64,000 nucleotides of DNA from Mesorhizobium japonicum MAFF 303099 (GTDB lineage: Bacteria; Pseudomonadota; Alphaproteobacteria; Rhizobiales; Rhizobiaceae): contig NC_002678.2 of the NCBI RefSeq assembly GCF_000009625.1, positions 4,930,001 through 4,994,000 of the forward strand, given 5' to 3'. Under the pieces are notes generated by a model, which saw only the letters and a program-made list of their open reading frames with translations, searched no databases and had not been told where the DNA came from. Below are positions 36,422 to 45,092 of this stretch, piece after piece. Every line of letters begins with the position of its first letter. Within the stretch, counting starts at the first letter, position 1. The translations under genes were made by a program, and so were the position numbers.

Positions 36422-36945
36422 CCATTCTTCTTATCGATTGACGCCAGTACCTTGACGAAATCGTTGAGGTCGCGCCTTTCAGCCTGGCTTAGCTTCGACA
36501 GGTCGTCCGAACTCGCGGCAAAACGATGCGCCGCTTCGGTGAGATTGTCGTTCTGCGCAAACGACGCCGCGGTCAGCTGTTCCACAGCACGTGCTGAAAC
36601 CCCAATGAACTCGGCTAGCTGATGAACGGTACGCGGGCCTGGAACATAGCAGGGATCCTTCTCCACCTTCTCCAATTCCGCCGCATCAACACGAATTTTG
36701 GCAGCCAACTGCGCAATACTCAATCCGTCCTTGCGTCGAAGCTGATGCACCAATTTAAACAGCACAACAGTTTTGTGTTCAGAGGCAGCCGAAGGCTGCC
36801 CCGCAGTTGCTTGGTGACGAGACTTCTCCTGCATAAGACGCTCAAGCGGAGCTGCATCGCGCAGCGGGAGTCCCGCGTCGCAATCGACATCTGGATCATG
36901 TTCGATATGGCTGCGTAGCCAATCGGCAGTGAAATGTAATTTCAT
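36418..36945 (-). CDS. XRE-family regulator
   Basis: A 175-residue protein with a central XRE-like helix-turn-helix (LVHQLRRKDGLSIAQLAAKI, then VPGPRTVHQLAEFIGVSARA). The N-terminal 60 residues and a C-terminal tail of about 45 residues are not recognised. It overlaps the ImmA/IrrE gene by 4 bp and lies 15 bp downstream of the GNAT gene. By analogy with ImmR-ImmA pairs it is the probable target of the neighbouring peptidase. Confidence 0.8.
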   Translation of the reverse strand: MKLHFTADWLRSHIEHDPDVDCDAGLPLRDAAPLERLMQEKSRHQATAGQPSAASEHKTVVLFKLVHQLRRKDGLSIAQLAAKIRVDAAELEKVEKDPCYVPGPRTVHQLAEFIGVSARAVEQLTAASFAQNDNLTEAAHRFAASSDDLSKLSQAERRDLNDFVKVLASIDKKNG

Positions 36946-36960
36946 GGTCGACTCCTCTTG

Positions 36961-37608
36961 CTAGTGTTGCACGGATAGGAAAGTCGCAGCATCGCTGCTG
37001 GAAAGCTCGAAGTATCTCAGCCCTTTATGCACTCCTTCGCTATCCGCTCCAAGATCCGTCATTCCGATCGCATCCCGGTAGAAAACTTCTGCGCCAGGAA
37101 GGGAATGCAGACCGATCCGGCCACCAAACTCTTCTTCCAGGCTCAAGCTGACGGCCGTGCCAACGAGCGCACGCCCCGCACCCTTGTAAGTCGGCTCAGC
37201 AACCAGCTTTGGTCGATTCCATGGCGCCGTCGCCAGAAACTCCACGTAGATCAGCGGCACTCGCTGATGCTCGGGATGGCGACTGAAGCAGTCTTGGCCA
37301 CCTTTGCGTGTCATCATGATGGCCTGTGTGCTGCCACCACATTCGAGCACGAAGAAATCGAACAGGAACGGGTCGTTCAGCGCAGCCAGCGCCTTCTTGC
37401 CCCATTCCCAATGGGCGTCTTCGGCATTGACCTCCGCTAGAGTCTGAAGAGAGGCCTTGGCTTCCCTGCGACGCAGCTCAAAAAGCGGCCGCCAGCGTCC
37501 TTCGATATGCGCCAGATTCGTGCTGTCCAGGCCATGATACAGATCTGCATCTTCGAACCGGCCTGTTGCGCGATTTAAGAGAAAGACGCGATCGATCAGC
37601 TCTTTCAT
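36961..37608 (-). CDS. GNAT-like acetyltransferase
   Basis: A 215-residue protein whose C-terminal half has the GNAT features: strand IYVEFLATAPWNR, the acetyl-CoA loop YKGAGRALVGTAV and PGAEVFYRDAIGMTDLG near the end. The N-terminal ~90 residues, with RRREAKASLQTLAEV, are not recognised. The start overlaps the stop of the RHH gene by 4 bp, the arrangement of RHH-GNAT toxin-antitoxin pairs, although this protein is longer than typical toxins (about 160-180). Function not known. Confidence 0.65.
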   Translation of the reverse strand: MKELIDRVFLLNRATGRFEDADLYHGLDSTNLAHIEGRWRPLFELRRREAKASLQTLAEVNAEDAHWEWGKKALAALNDPFLFDFFVLECGGSTQAIMMTRKGGQDCFSRHPEHQRVPLIYVEFLATAPWNRPKLVAEPTYKGAGRALVGTAVSLSLEEEFGGRIGLHSLPGAEVFYRDAIGMTDLGADSEGVHKGLRYFELSSSDAATFLSVQH

Positions 37609-37811
37609 AGAACCATCAGCTCTACTTTTTCTGACTTATCCGCGCTTTCGACAAACACCTTTTCGCCACGCGCCAGTCGATCGTCGACTGATTTGTACAG
37701 CCGCAGCGCCTGGCGAACGAGCGCGGTTTTGGACAGTCCTTTTTCTTCACACATGGTTTCAAGGACGCTCATTTCCGCGTCCGACAAGTTAAGCGTCATC
37801 GTGCGCTTCAT
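37605..37811 (-). CDS. Ribbon-helix-helix regulator (antitoxin-like)
   Basis: A 68-residue protein of the CopG/RHH type: strand MTLNLSDAEM, then helices VLETMCEEKGLSKTALVRQALRL (shown only as landmarks). It is the first gene of the four-gene minus-strand operon, with GGAGGCGCC before ATG 37811. The gap to the divergent ubiquitin-like operon carries three TAGCTA motifs that could be its operators. It could be an antitoxin to the overlapping GNAT protein or simply an autoregulator. Confidence 0.8.
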   Translation of the reverse strand: MKRTMTLNLSDAEMSVLETMCEEKGLSKTALVRQALRLYKSVDDRLARGEKVFVESADKSEKVELMVL

Positions 37812-37839
37812 AGGCGCCTCCTAACCAGTGTTTTTTATG

Positions 37840-37900
37840 TAGCTATAAAGTCCACAATTGTCAATCAAAAAATGAGGATAAAATAGCTATTAACTAGCTA
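37840..37900. promoter_or_regulatory. TAGCTA triplet in the divergent promoter region
   Basis: TAGCTA, itself a palindrome, occurs at 37840-37845, 37884-37889 and 37895-37900, the last two as TAGCTATTAACTAGCTA. The 147-bp gap is AT-rich and must hold both promoters of the module, so these are likely binding sites for the RHH or XRE protein encoded alongside. Confidence 0.55.
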
Positions 37901-37958
37901 GACATTGGCTAAAAATTGCATATATGTCTTGTGCAGAATGAGAGACAAGGAGGCTTCG

Positions 37959-38615
37959 ATGCCTGACGTGACGAACTTTACATTCAAGCTGGACGGCCGC
38001 GTGGTGGCTACCAATGACGCCATCATTTCTGGTCGCGAGGTCCGCGCCCTCGGTGGGCTTGATCCGGCCAGCGACTATATTCTCATCCAGATAGCGGACA
38101 GGACATCGCGTTCGATCGGCCTTGAGGAAGCGATCGACTTCAGGGAGATGCCCCACTCTGAGTTCCTTTCATTCCAAGGCGACAGGGCCTTTTCTTTCAC
38201 CGTCAACGAGCGTGGCTGGGAGTGGGGATCGGCGACAATCTCCGCGGCCGACATCTATCGCTACGCGAGCATCGACGAGGATCTCGAGCTGATCCTGGAC
38301 AGCGCCGGCGATACGGTCATTCCCGCTGACGGCGCGGTGACTCTTGGCGGACAGGGCGTGGAGCGCATCCGCAGCCGCGAGGCGAAAACGGTGGTCATCA
38401 AGGTCAACGGTCGATCGCGCACGGTACCCAGGAGAAAGCACAGCTATCGCGAGATTGCACTGCTCGCCTACCCCGACGCCAACTTTGAGAAGTTCAAGTA
38501 CACGATCACCTACCTGAAAGGTGTCCACGGCGCGGAAGGTGATCTGGTGGAGGGCGAGAACATCGAAGTCAAGAACGGGATGGTCTTCAATGTCCGCCGA
38601 TCTGATAAGTCGTGA
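37959..38615 (+). CDS. Tandem ubiquitin-like (multiubiquitin domain) protein
   Basis: A 218-residue protein built from three beta-grasp repeats of the multiubiquitin type: residues about 3-62 (FTFKLDGRVV), 66-140 (FSFTVNERGWEWGSATISAA) and 143-216 (VVIKVNGRSRTV, then FKYTITYLKG and IEVKNGMVFNVRRSDKS). The last repeat has the typical L-x-x-G-x-x-x-x-V-K-x-G-M-x-F ending. The C-terminus is Arg-Ser-Asp-Lys-Ser and has no Gly-Gly. ATG 37959 is chosen since AAGGAGG lies 6 bp upstream; 37938 and 37905 are unlikely. The stop overlaps the start of the E1-like gene by 26 bp. Confidence 0.87.
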   Translation: MPDVTNFTFKLDGRVVATNDAIISGREVRALGGLDPASDYILIQIADRTSRSIGLEEAIDFREMPHSEFLSFQGDRAFSFTVNERGWEWGSATISAADIYRYASIDEDLELILDSAGDTVIPADGAVTLGGQGVERIRSREAKTVVIKVNGRSRTVPRRKHSYREIALLAYPDANFEKFKYTITYLKGVHGAEGDLVEGENIEVKNGMVFNVRRSDKS

Positions 38616-39780
38616 TCCGCATCTGAAGCGGCTGCTGGACGAGGGGTTCGAGCTCGAGATGCGCGAGCTCGTTCTTCTCCTCGTTCACAGCGTCCCCTAC
38701 GTGAAGCGCGACAAGTCGCTTGGCCGCGGCACGCTTGTCTGCACTCTGTCGCTGGATACCCAAGGCCTGACCGCATCTCCACAGACCGACCACACCATGT
38801 GGTTCACCGGAGAGACGCCTTGCCATCGCGATGGTGCGCCGATGACCAATATCATTCACAACAGCAACGAGGCGACTGTCGGGTCCGACATCAAGGTCCA
38901 CCACTATTTCTCGTCGAAGCCAGAAGGGACCGGCCAGTATGCCAACATTTACGACAAGGTTGTCACCTACGAATCGCACCTCGGCGCCGCCGCGCGGTCG
39001 CACGACAAGACCGCGAACGCGCGCACAGGCGTCACGCTAGCCAGCGCGCAGGACGATAGCCCCTTCGCGATCCCCGATTCTGCGTCAGCCCGCTACGGAA
39101 TCGTTGCCGCCAATCGCAAGCTCAGAGGCCGCGTCGCGATCATCGGCCTCGGCGGCACCGGTGCCTATCTGCTCGATCTCGCCGCCAAGACCCGCGTTGC
39201 CGAGATCCACCTCTACGACGACGACCAACTTCTCAACCACAATCTTTTCCGTTCGCCTGGTGCTCCCGAACCGGTGCTGGCGAAGAATTTTCCCCGCAAG
39301 GTCGATTATTACGCAGCGCTTTACGCGCGCATGCACAAGGGCGTGAAGCCGCACCCCACCAGGGTCAAGGCTGACAACATTGACGAATTTGCGGGATATG
39401 ACTTCGTCTTCGTCTGTGTTGACAAGGGATCGTCGCGGCGCGTGATTGCCGAAGGGTTGGTTCGCCTGGGCATTCCATTCGTCGACACTGGCATTGGTCT
39501 TGGACTCGAACACAACACGCTCGACGGTTGCGCACGGGCGACTTTCATTGCCCCCGGCACGCCGTGGGCGGAGGTGGCGACCCATCTGTCGTTCGGTGAC
39601 GACGATGAAGAGGCCGATGTGTACGGAACCGAGATCCAGACCGCCGAGCTCAATTCGTTGAACGCGATCATGGCGATCATGCGCTGGAAGCGCTGGCTGA
39701 CCTTCTATCGTGATGAGCGCAACGAAAGAAACGCGACATACATGATCGAGGGCAACAACATCACCAACCGGGGGGCATGA
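38590..39780 (+). CDS. ThiF/E1-like adenylyltransferase with N-terminal DUF6791-type domain
   Basis: A 396-residue protein. The C-terminal part from about residue 180 is a ThiF/MoeB/E1 fold: VAIIGLGGTGAYLLD is the ATP-binding loop, LYDDDQLLNHNLFRS the D-x(n)-N-x-x-R block that positions ATP, and DGCARATF (Cys314) sits where E1 enzymes keep the thioester Cys. The N-terminal ~170 residues (VHSVPYVKRDKSLGRGTLVC, FTGETPCHRDGAPM) match a domain found fused to bacterial E1s in multiubiquitin operons. No separate E2 or JAB protease gene is seen. The gene overlaps both neighbours, so the three products are surely made together. Confidence 0.85.
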   Translation: MSADLISRDPHLKRLLDEGFELEMRELVLLLVHSVPYVKRDKSLGRGTLVCTLSLDTQGLTASPQTDHTMWFTGETPCHRDGAPMTNIIHNSNEATVGSDIKVHHYFSSKPEGTGQYANIYDKVVTYESHLGAAARSHDKTANARTGVTLASAQDDSPFAIPDSASARYGIVAANRKLRGRVAIIGLGGTGAYLLDLAAKTRVAEIHLYDDDQLLNHNLFRSPGAPEPVLAKNFPRKVDYYAALYARMHKGVKPHPTRVKADNIDEFAGYDFVFVCVDKGSSRRVIAEGLVRLGIPFVDTGIGLGLEHNTLDGCARATFIAPGTPWAEVATHLSFGDDDEEADVYGTEIQTAELNSLNAIMAIMRWKRWLTFYRDERNERNATYMIEGNNITNRGA

Positions 39781-40181
39781 TGGCTCGGGTGGATTGTCTT
39801 ACAACGGTCTTTGTCGAAGACATTCCCGAACAGCTGGACGACGGGGTTCTTTACGTGTCGCGCCAATGCCACGTTGCCCTCCACAATTGCGCCTGTGGCT
39901 GTGGCGAGGAGGTTTCGACACCGCTCGTTCCAACCGAATATGACCTTGTCATGGAGGACGAGGGCGCTTCGATCTGGCCGTCGATCGGCAACCACGACTT
40001 CCCTTGTGGCTCACACTACATTGTCAAACGTGGCCGAATCCATTGGGCGGGCAAGATGTCTCGCGAGCAGATCGAAGCCGGCCGCGCCTACGACCGCCTT
40101 CTCAAACGCGGCGCCCAGCCAAAGGGGCTCAGGGCCATCCTCGCATGGATCAAGCGCCTGTGGATCAAGTTCATCGGCTAA
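39777..40181 (+). CDS. DUF6527 family protein of the ubiquitin-like operon
   Basis: A 134-residue protein overlapping the E1-like gene by ATGA. HNCACGCGEEV holds three closely spaced Cys, and DFPCGSHY a fourth, suggesting a metal site; LYVSRQCHVALHNC and SIWPSIGNHDFPCGSHY are the DUF6527 hallmarks, and the C-terminus is basic (WIKRLWIKFIG). Proteins of this family recur with multiubiquitin and E1 genes in bacteria; processing or removal of the ubiquitin-like protein has been proposed for this position, which is not shown by the sequence. The last 46 codons are repeated, diverged, at 47144-47288. Confidence 0.78.
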   Translation: MMARVDCLTTVFVEDIPEQLDDGVLYVSRQCHVALHNCACGCGEEVSTPLVPTEYDLVMEDEGASIWPSIGNHDFPCGSHYIVKRGRIHWAGKMSREQIEAGRAYDRLLKRGAQPKGLRAILAWIKRLWIKFIG

Positions 40182-40185
40182 TCAG

Positions 40186-40910
40186 CTGCGGCCGATGGCA
40201 TCGCCTTTGCAAGCATAGATCAGGTTGACGAAGCCTTCGGGAAAGCCGGCCTCCGCCGCGAGCGCAATCATTGCGCCTGCAACAACAAGCGGCGTCTGTT
40301 CGGCAGTTTGAGGATGACCGCGCAGCCCGCCGCCAGCACCGGCGGGATCCTGCGCGCGACCATCGAGGCAGCAACGCCGACCGGCTGCTTGACCACCAGC
40401 ATGCGCCGGTCCGACGAGGGCGGGGGAGATCGTCTCGCCATAGACACGATTGGCCTTCGGCGTACCAATGCAGATACGCGGGCCGCGTGAGGGACTTCGA
40501 ACTGGCTTCGCAAGCGGCTCGCCCATCTCCGCGTCAAGAATGGCAGCAAGGCCGACGGCATGGTCTATGATCAGCTGATGCCAGCGCCACAGCATGTCGC
40601 AGCACTCCCGGGCGGTCATGGCCGCCCATCCAGCCTGCGCCATATACGCTTGGTCGACCGCTGCGCGCCTCCTCGACCCCATGTCGGGAAATTTCCGCCA
40701 GCACGTCGCCAGTGGATGGATCAAGACCTCGAAAATTCGCTCGCCAGGCGGCGTGCCGAGTGGCGGCATGCGGTCGATAGCGCCGAACAGCTATGCAGAT
40801 TTCAGGTGCAAGCGGTTGGCACAGAGGCACGCCTGGCGGGGGCATCGGCCGTTGAGCCTGCGAGCTGATAAAACGGCAGCGCAAGGCGTGGCGTCCAGGC
40901 GGCCGCGGCA
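40186..40910 (-). pseudogene. Succinate-semialdehyde dehydrogenase remnant, copy A
   Basis: Minus-strand frames read AYMAQAGWAAMTARECCDML, WRWHQLIIDHAVGLAAILDA, EMGEPLAK and later AGFPEGFVNLIYACKGDAIG, corresponding to about residues 30-220 of GabD-type enzymes. Several frame changes are needed and the catalytic Glu and Cys regions are missing. It is the same fragment as at 47282-48050 with independent mutations. Confidence 0.8.
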
Positions 40911-40935
40911 AGCGGCAATCTGCCGGCACTTGATG

Positions 40936-41035
40936 GCGCCCGCGCGCCTGAAGGCGCGTGCCGGGCGCTCGTGAACCGAGCCCGCTTTTTCTTCGCGAGG
41001 CTCAGACGGCCTCGGCCATCCGGCTTCGCCGTCTC
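40936..41035. repeat. Island repeat copy R2
   Basis: Closely similar to R1 and R3 (GCGCGCCTGAAGGCGCG, GCTCGTGAACCGAGC then CCGCTTTTTC, CCATCCGGCTTCGCC) but truncated on the right by IS5-like sequence. It forms the end of duplication copy A. Confidence 0.85.
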
Positions 41036-41170
41036 CTAAGCGCCAAGGGAGGACGGTCGCCCTTCGATACGGTGATGATGTTGAAGATCATGGTGCTTCA
41101 GGCGCTCTACTGTCTCTCGGACGATCAGGCCGAGTTTCAGATCCAGGACCGGCTGTCGCCGGTGGGCATG
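41036..41170 (+). pseudogene. IS5-family transposase remnant
   Basis: The plus strand reads GRSPFDTVMMLKIMVLQALY and CLSDDQAEFQIQDRLS, the N-terminal block of IS5-group transposases. Both ends are lost. It lies directly between repeat R2 and a nod box. Confidence 0.75.
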
Positions 41171-41177
41171 GCCCCAT

Positions 41178-41225
41178 ATCCATCCCATGGATGCATTATA
41201 TCCAAACAATCAAGTTCACCCATCC
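41178..41225 (+). promoter_or_regulatory. nod box upstream of the nolL-like gene
   Basis: The 48 bp begin ATCCATCCCATGGATG and continue ATATCCAAACAATCAAG to CACCCATCC, matching the nod box layout ATCCA-GATG-ATCnAAACAATC-CCAATC. It differs from consensus mainly in the last third. NodD binding here would drive the acyltransferase gene 120 bp downstream. Confidence 0.85.
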
Positions 41226-41346
41226 GTCATGATGCTGCATAGCGCAGGAAAGCCAATGTCCCGTGCTTTCCAGCTCACGTTCACGAGCGTGGACTTTGTA
41301 GGAAGAACCAAGTCGAAACCGGCGCATCATAAGGGGCAGAGTATCC

Positions 41347-42568
41347 ATGAACGCAATGGCGGCGGGGCAGGCCGGATCTGAACGTTTTATTGCTTTAGAG
41401 GGGTTGAGGGGGCTGGCTGCAGTTGGCGTCCTCTTGTCTCACGCCCTCTTCGCTGTCGAGCCAGGGATATTCAAAACCATGTACCCGTTGGCGCAAGCAG
41501 CGTGGCCAGAAATCGGATGGCCTGCTCAGCTTCTAACTCTCCCCCCACTCAGCATGCTTATCAACGGAAGCTTTGCGGTTTGTGTATTCTTCGTTCTAAG
41601 CGGCTTCGTCCTTACCAAGTCTTTTGCTGACACTGGAAATGCGTCGGTGCTTTGTATCCAGAGCAATCCGACGGATACCCCGCCTCGGCATTCCAATCGC
41701 GGCTTCAATCGTTTTTGCCGGTGCCATTTTTGCCATGGGGCTGATGAGAAATCTTGAAGTTGCTCCACTCACGGGCTCGATCTGGCTGACCTGGTATTAC
41801 CCTAGCTCAATTACGGCCGCGAACATCGCCAAGGAGGCCCTATATGAGTCCTTATTTCTCGGTAAGAACAAACTCAATTCACCACTCTGGACGATGTCCA
41901 TTGAGCTCGTCGGTTCATACTTAGCCTTCATGTTCGCCTTCGCTACGAGGTGGTTCACCTTCGCCCTCGTCACAGTTTTTGCCGCGGCTCTCTCTTTTGC
42001 GGTCCATATAGCTTACCTGCCCTTCGCCTTGTCGTTCGGGGTCGGCGTCCTCCTGACTCGCGTTTCTCCAGCGAAATGGTCTCACAAAGCCAAGATCGCA
42101 ATCTTTCTTGCTGCCATCTATCTTGGCGGCTTCTCAAACGACATCTTGTATGAGCCGATCATCAAACTCTCCCCAATCGACTTTAATCCCCTGAAGGACG
42201 CAATGCACTGCGTCGGTGCAACCTTCCTTGTCGCTAGCGTTCTCGCGCTTCCGTCGCTTCAGCGAGCCTTCTCGTCATACTTTTTCCCACTCCTGGGTCG
42301 ATTGTCGTTCTCGGTCTACCTTCTTCATTTCCCTATCCTTTGTTCCCTCGGGTGCTTTGTCTATCTCTGGACTATCCAATGGGGGCATGCCATTGCGGCT
42401 AGTAGCACTGTCGTCATTGTACTTGTAACCACCATCATTGCTGCGGTGCCTTTTCTGCGCCTTGTAGACGTGAAGTCCATGAAAGTGGCCAAGAGGGTGG
42501 ACCAATACCTGAGAGGTTTTTGTGTAAGACTGCGGAGCCGTAGACTGGCGCTGCGCTCAACCATTTGA
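41347..42568 (+). pseudogene. NolL/NodX-like acyltransferase 3, frameshifted
   Basis: An integral-membrane O-acyltransferase of about 406 residues when both frames are joined. The first frame (41347 to about 41640) has FIALEGLRGLAAVGVLLSHA and GSFAVCVFFVLSGFVLTKSF; the second frame, from about 41630, continues with RRIPRLGIPIAAS, SPLWTMSIELVGSYLAFMF and several transmembrane helices up to LGRLSFSVYLLHFPIL. A single-base shift near 41635 separates them. In M. loti the acetyltransferase NolL decorates the Nod factor fucose and belongs to this family; the nod box upstream supports a Nod-factor role. Unless the shift is a sequencing error, the gene is inactive. Confidence 0.8.
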
Positions 42569-42623
42569 GCGGGACAAACATAGCTAATCATTCTGACCTC
42601 AATAAAACGAAAGGTGCCCTGCC

Positions 42624-42995
42624 TTGGAAGAATTCGTATCACGCATCGCCACCAATGTCGGCGTCGACCCGGCTCTCGCAGACAAGGCCGTTGGCATGAT
42701 GCTGGGTTTCCTGCAACGCGAGGCAGCCGACGGTGCCGCTGCGCGCATGATCGAGGCCATTCCCGGAGCTTCGGAATTAGTGGCGAAGCATGATGGTGAG
42801 GACGCAGAGGGCGGCAGCGTCCTCGCCGGAGGCGGCGTGGTGGGTTTCGGCCAGCAATTGATGAACGAGGGTCTCAGCCTGGGAAATATCGCCGGCCTTG
42901 CTAACGAGATGATCGCCTTCGCCAAGGAACATGCCGGCGACGAACTCGTGGACGAGGTCCTCAATTCCGTTCCCGGCCTTCCCCAGTTCGCCTGA
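42624..42995 (+). CDS. Small hypothetical protein (DUF2780-like)
   Basis: A 123-residue acidic protein starting at TTG 42624 with GAAAGG about 10 bp upstream. The sequence EEFVSRIATNVGVDPALADK and VGMMLGFLQREAADGAAARM, a Gly-rich linker near residue 65 and AKEHAGDELVDEVLNSVPGL form two helical halves, a pattern seen in small Mesorhizobium proteins of the DUF2780/DUF937 kind. Function unknown. It overlaps the decayed end of the IS630 pseudogene on the other strand. Confidence 0.65.
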   Translation: MEEFVSRIATNVGVDPALADKAVGMMLGFLQREAADGAAARMIEAIPGASELVAKHDGEDAEGGSVLAGGGVVGFGQQLMNEGLSLGNIAGLANEMIAFAKEHAGDELVDEVLNSVPGLPQFA

Positions 42996-43011
42996 TCAGC
43001 AGCAGCCGGGT

Positions 43012-44012
43012 GGCGTACGATGTCGTGCGCCCGTCTCGGCCCTCTTGCGCAGCTAGAGCAGATTCGACGTATTCCGGGTCATAGCCGTCTGCCTCGAAAT
43101 AGTGGCTGCATTCCTCGGCTGTGAAAGCTGCGAGGCAGTTGGCCACGACCGACCAGAGTTCGTCGATGGTTCGGGTTGCAGCCTTTCTCAGGAGAGCCTG
43201 GAGTTTCGAGAAAGCCATCTCGATCGGGTTGAAGTCGGGAAGCGGCGGCAGGAACAGGAGCCGCGCCAACCTTCTCGATCACCTCGCGCACGCCGCTGAT
43301 CTTGTGGGCGGGCAGGTTGTCCACGACCACGATGTCGCCGGGGCGAAGCTCGGGTGCGCGGACCTGCTGCGCGTAGGCGAGGAAGGCAGAACCATTCATG
43401 GGCCATCGAGCAGCATTAGCGCCGCCAAGCCGCCCAGCCGCAGGCCGGCCGTGAATGTGGTGGTCTTCCCATGGCCGTGAGGAACGGCCGCCCGACAATC
43501 GTTCGCCGCGCAGGCTGCGGCCACGCAACCGCGCCATCTTTGTGGATGCTGCGGTCTCATTGATGAAAATCAGCCTCTCGGGGTCGAGATCGAGCTGGCC
43601 ATCGAACCAGGTTCTGCGGCGGCGCAGAACATTGGGGGCGCTGCTGTGAGGCGGCGTGCGCCGTCTTCTTTTGAAACGTGATGCCGCGCCGGTCGAGGTA
43701 CAGCCGGACCGTGGACGACGCTGCCCGCACGCCGCGCTCGGCGGCAAGGCGCTCCCCGATCTCAGCAAGCGTGATGTCCGGCGCGTCCTCGATAAGGCCA
43801 AGAATGAAGGGGCGCATCGAGCTTCGAACGCGACGGCTGGCCCTGCTTGCGCGCTTCCATCTGGCCGGTCTCGCGATAGCGGCGATACCAACTCCCGGCC
43901 GTCGAAATACCGATCCGGAAGCGACGCGTCGCCTCGCGCGTCGAAACCCCCGACTTCAATGGCCGCAATCCCGCGCCCACGAAGGACCGCCCTTAGGCTC
44001 CTCGTCATCATC
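43012..44012 (-). pseudogene. IS630-family transposase, multiple frameshifts
   Basis: Pieces in three minus-strand frames follow the IS630 order: [20 protein letters not shown] (helix-turn-helix), [40 protein letters not shown] (first catalytic Asp replaced by Asn), [13 protein letters not shown] (second Asp) and [20 protein letters not shown] (final Glu). At least four frame changes are needed, so it is dead. Confidence 0.85.
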
Positions 44013-44181
44013 ACATCCTCGTAAATCACCGGGACAGTGAATCAGACAGGATCTATCGCGTGATTCCCAAACCGACTCTGTGTTCATCAAAAGATGCTCA
44101 AGGTATTCTCCGCCGCGTGTTCCGTACAGACCCTGCCAGACTACCAACCGCCGGGCGCGCAAAGCGAATGAACTTTGGAGT

Positions 44182-45031
44182 TCATTCGTCTACCCCAAAA
44201 TCGACTGCAGGCGTACCGATGTGCATAACTTTAGGCGGCAAAGGCTTATCCTGAACGCTTTCGATGAAGCCCGCGAGATAAGCAAATGTATTGTATTTCT
44301 CAAGTACCAACCGCTTCGCCTCTCGTATTGCATCGCGACGTTCCTTCCAGAGGTCCGATTCGATGATTTCTCGGATCTTTTGAATTACATTCTTGTCCTC
44401 TGGATCAATCAGAACCATTGAGTCCGGGGGAAAGAACCTCGTGATTGCCGGGCTGCCGTAATTGATCGGCATTGTTTCAGCAACGAAGCAGTCCATAAGC
44501 TTCTCTGTAAAATAGTAATCAGCTCTAGTATTCTCAAAAGCTATACTGTAGCGGTAAGGTGCAAGTGCGTCCCATTTATCTCCAATCAGGTGAAAGCCTC
44601 GGCCGAACAGGTCGAACTCGAGCTCCCCTCTCAGCCGTTCCAAAAACGCCAGCCGATATCGATGTCCTTTAAGCATGGCGATGTTGCTGGTAATCCATGA
44701 GAGCCGACGCGGCTTGTCAACGACTTCGCTGACCAGAAGTTGGTCATACGTCTTTCTTACAGACCAAGACCGAGTGATGGGTGGAGACAAGACGAATCGA
44801 CGCCCTGCATTCTGCCGAGCTACCAGCTCTGCGTCAGACGTCAGAACGATGGTATTTTCCCCCTGCCCAAGATGGAGGGCGCGATGAGCTTTCGTCGGCG
44901 GTTCGCCGATTGCAAAAATGGTCCTGTTCGGGCTCGCCTCAATATCAACAGGAAGTCCAAAAACAGAAGGAGAGTTAAAGATTATATGCCAATCCGGCGT
45001 GAAGGACGTCTTGCGTACAAAAGCGACATTG
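44182..45031 (-). pseudogene. GT10 glycosyltransferase, 3' part (gene split by IS3)
   Basis: The C-terminal 283 residues of a fucosyltransferase-type (GT10) enzyme. YSIAFENTRADYYFTEKLMD followed by ETMPINYGSPAITRFFPPDS is the GDP-sugar binding signature of the family. The frame enters the IS3 element at 45032 and would appear to start at 45057 inside it. The missing N-terminus is found on the other side of the element, at 46274-46395 on the same strand. Removing the element and one copy of TTG restores one continuous frame of 323 codons. GT10 enzymes add fucose or similar sugars to surface glycans; acceptor unknown. Confidence 0.85.
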
Positions 45032-45092
45032 TGGCCTGCTGCCGGTTTCGTGGACACCGAGATAAGGTGTTTAACGGAACTGGAGAGTGGGA

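Larger units (their letters stand above)
40037..41035. repeat. Segmental duplication, copy A
   Basis: This ~1 kb stretch aligns end to end with 47144-48178: the 3' end of the DUF6527 gene, the aldehyde dehydrogenase remnant on the opposite strand and repeat R2. Examples of shared sequence are AAGATGTCTCGCGAGCAGAT and GCGCCTGTGGATCAAGTTCA. Copy A is the one with the complete DUF6527 gene. Confidence 0.85.

Noticed and set aside
35465..40181. Classifying the Ubl module as CBASS type II
   Set aside because: No cyclic-nucleotide synthase (CD-NTase), no effector and no JAB peptidase are seen.
41347..42568. Possibility that the nolL-like frameshift is programmed
   Set aside because: Members of the acyltransferase 3 family are not known to use frameshifting; a mutation or read error is simpler.
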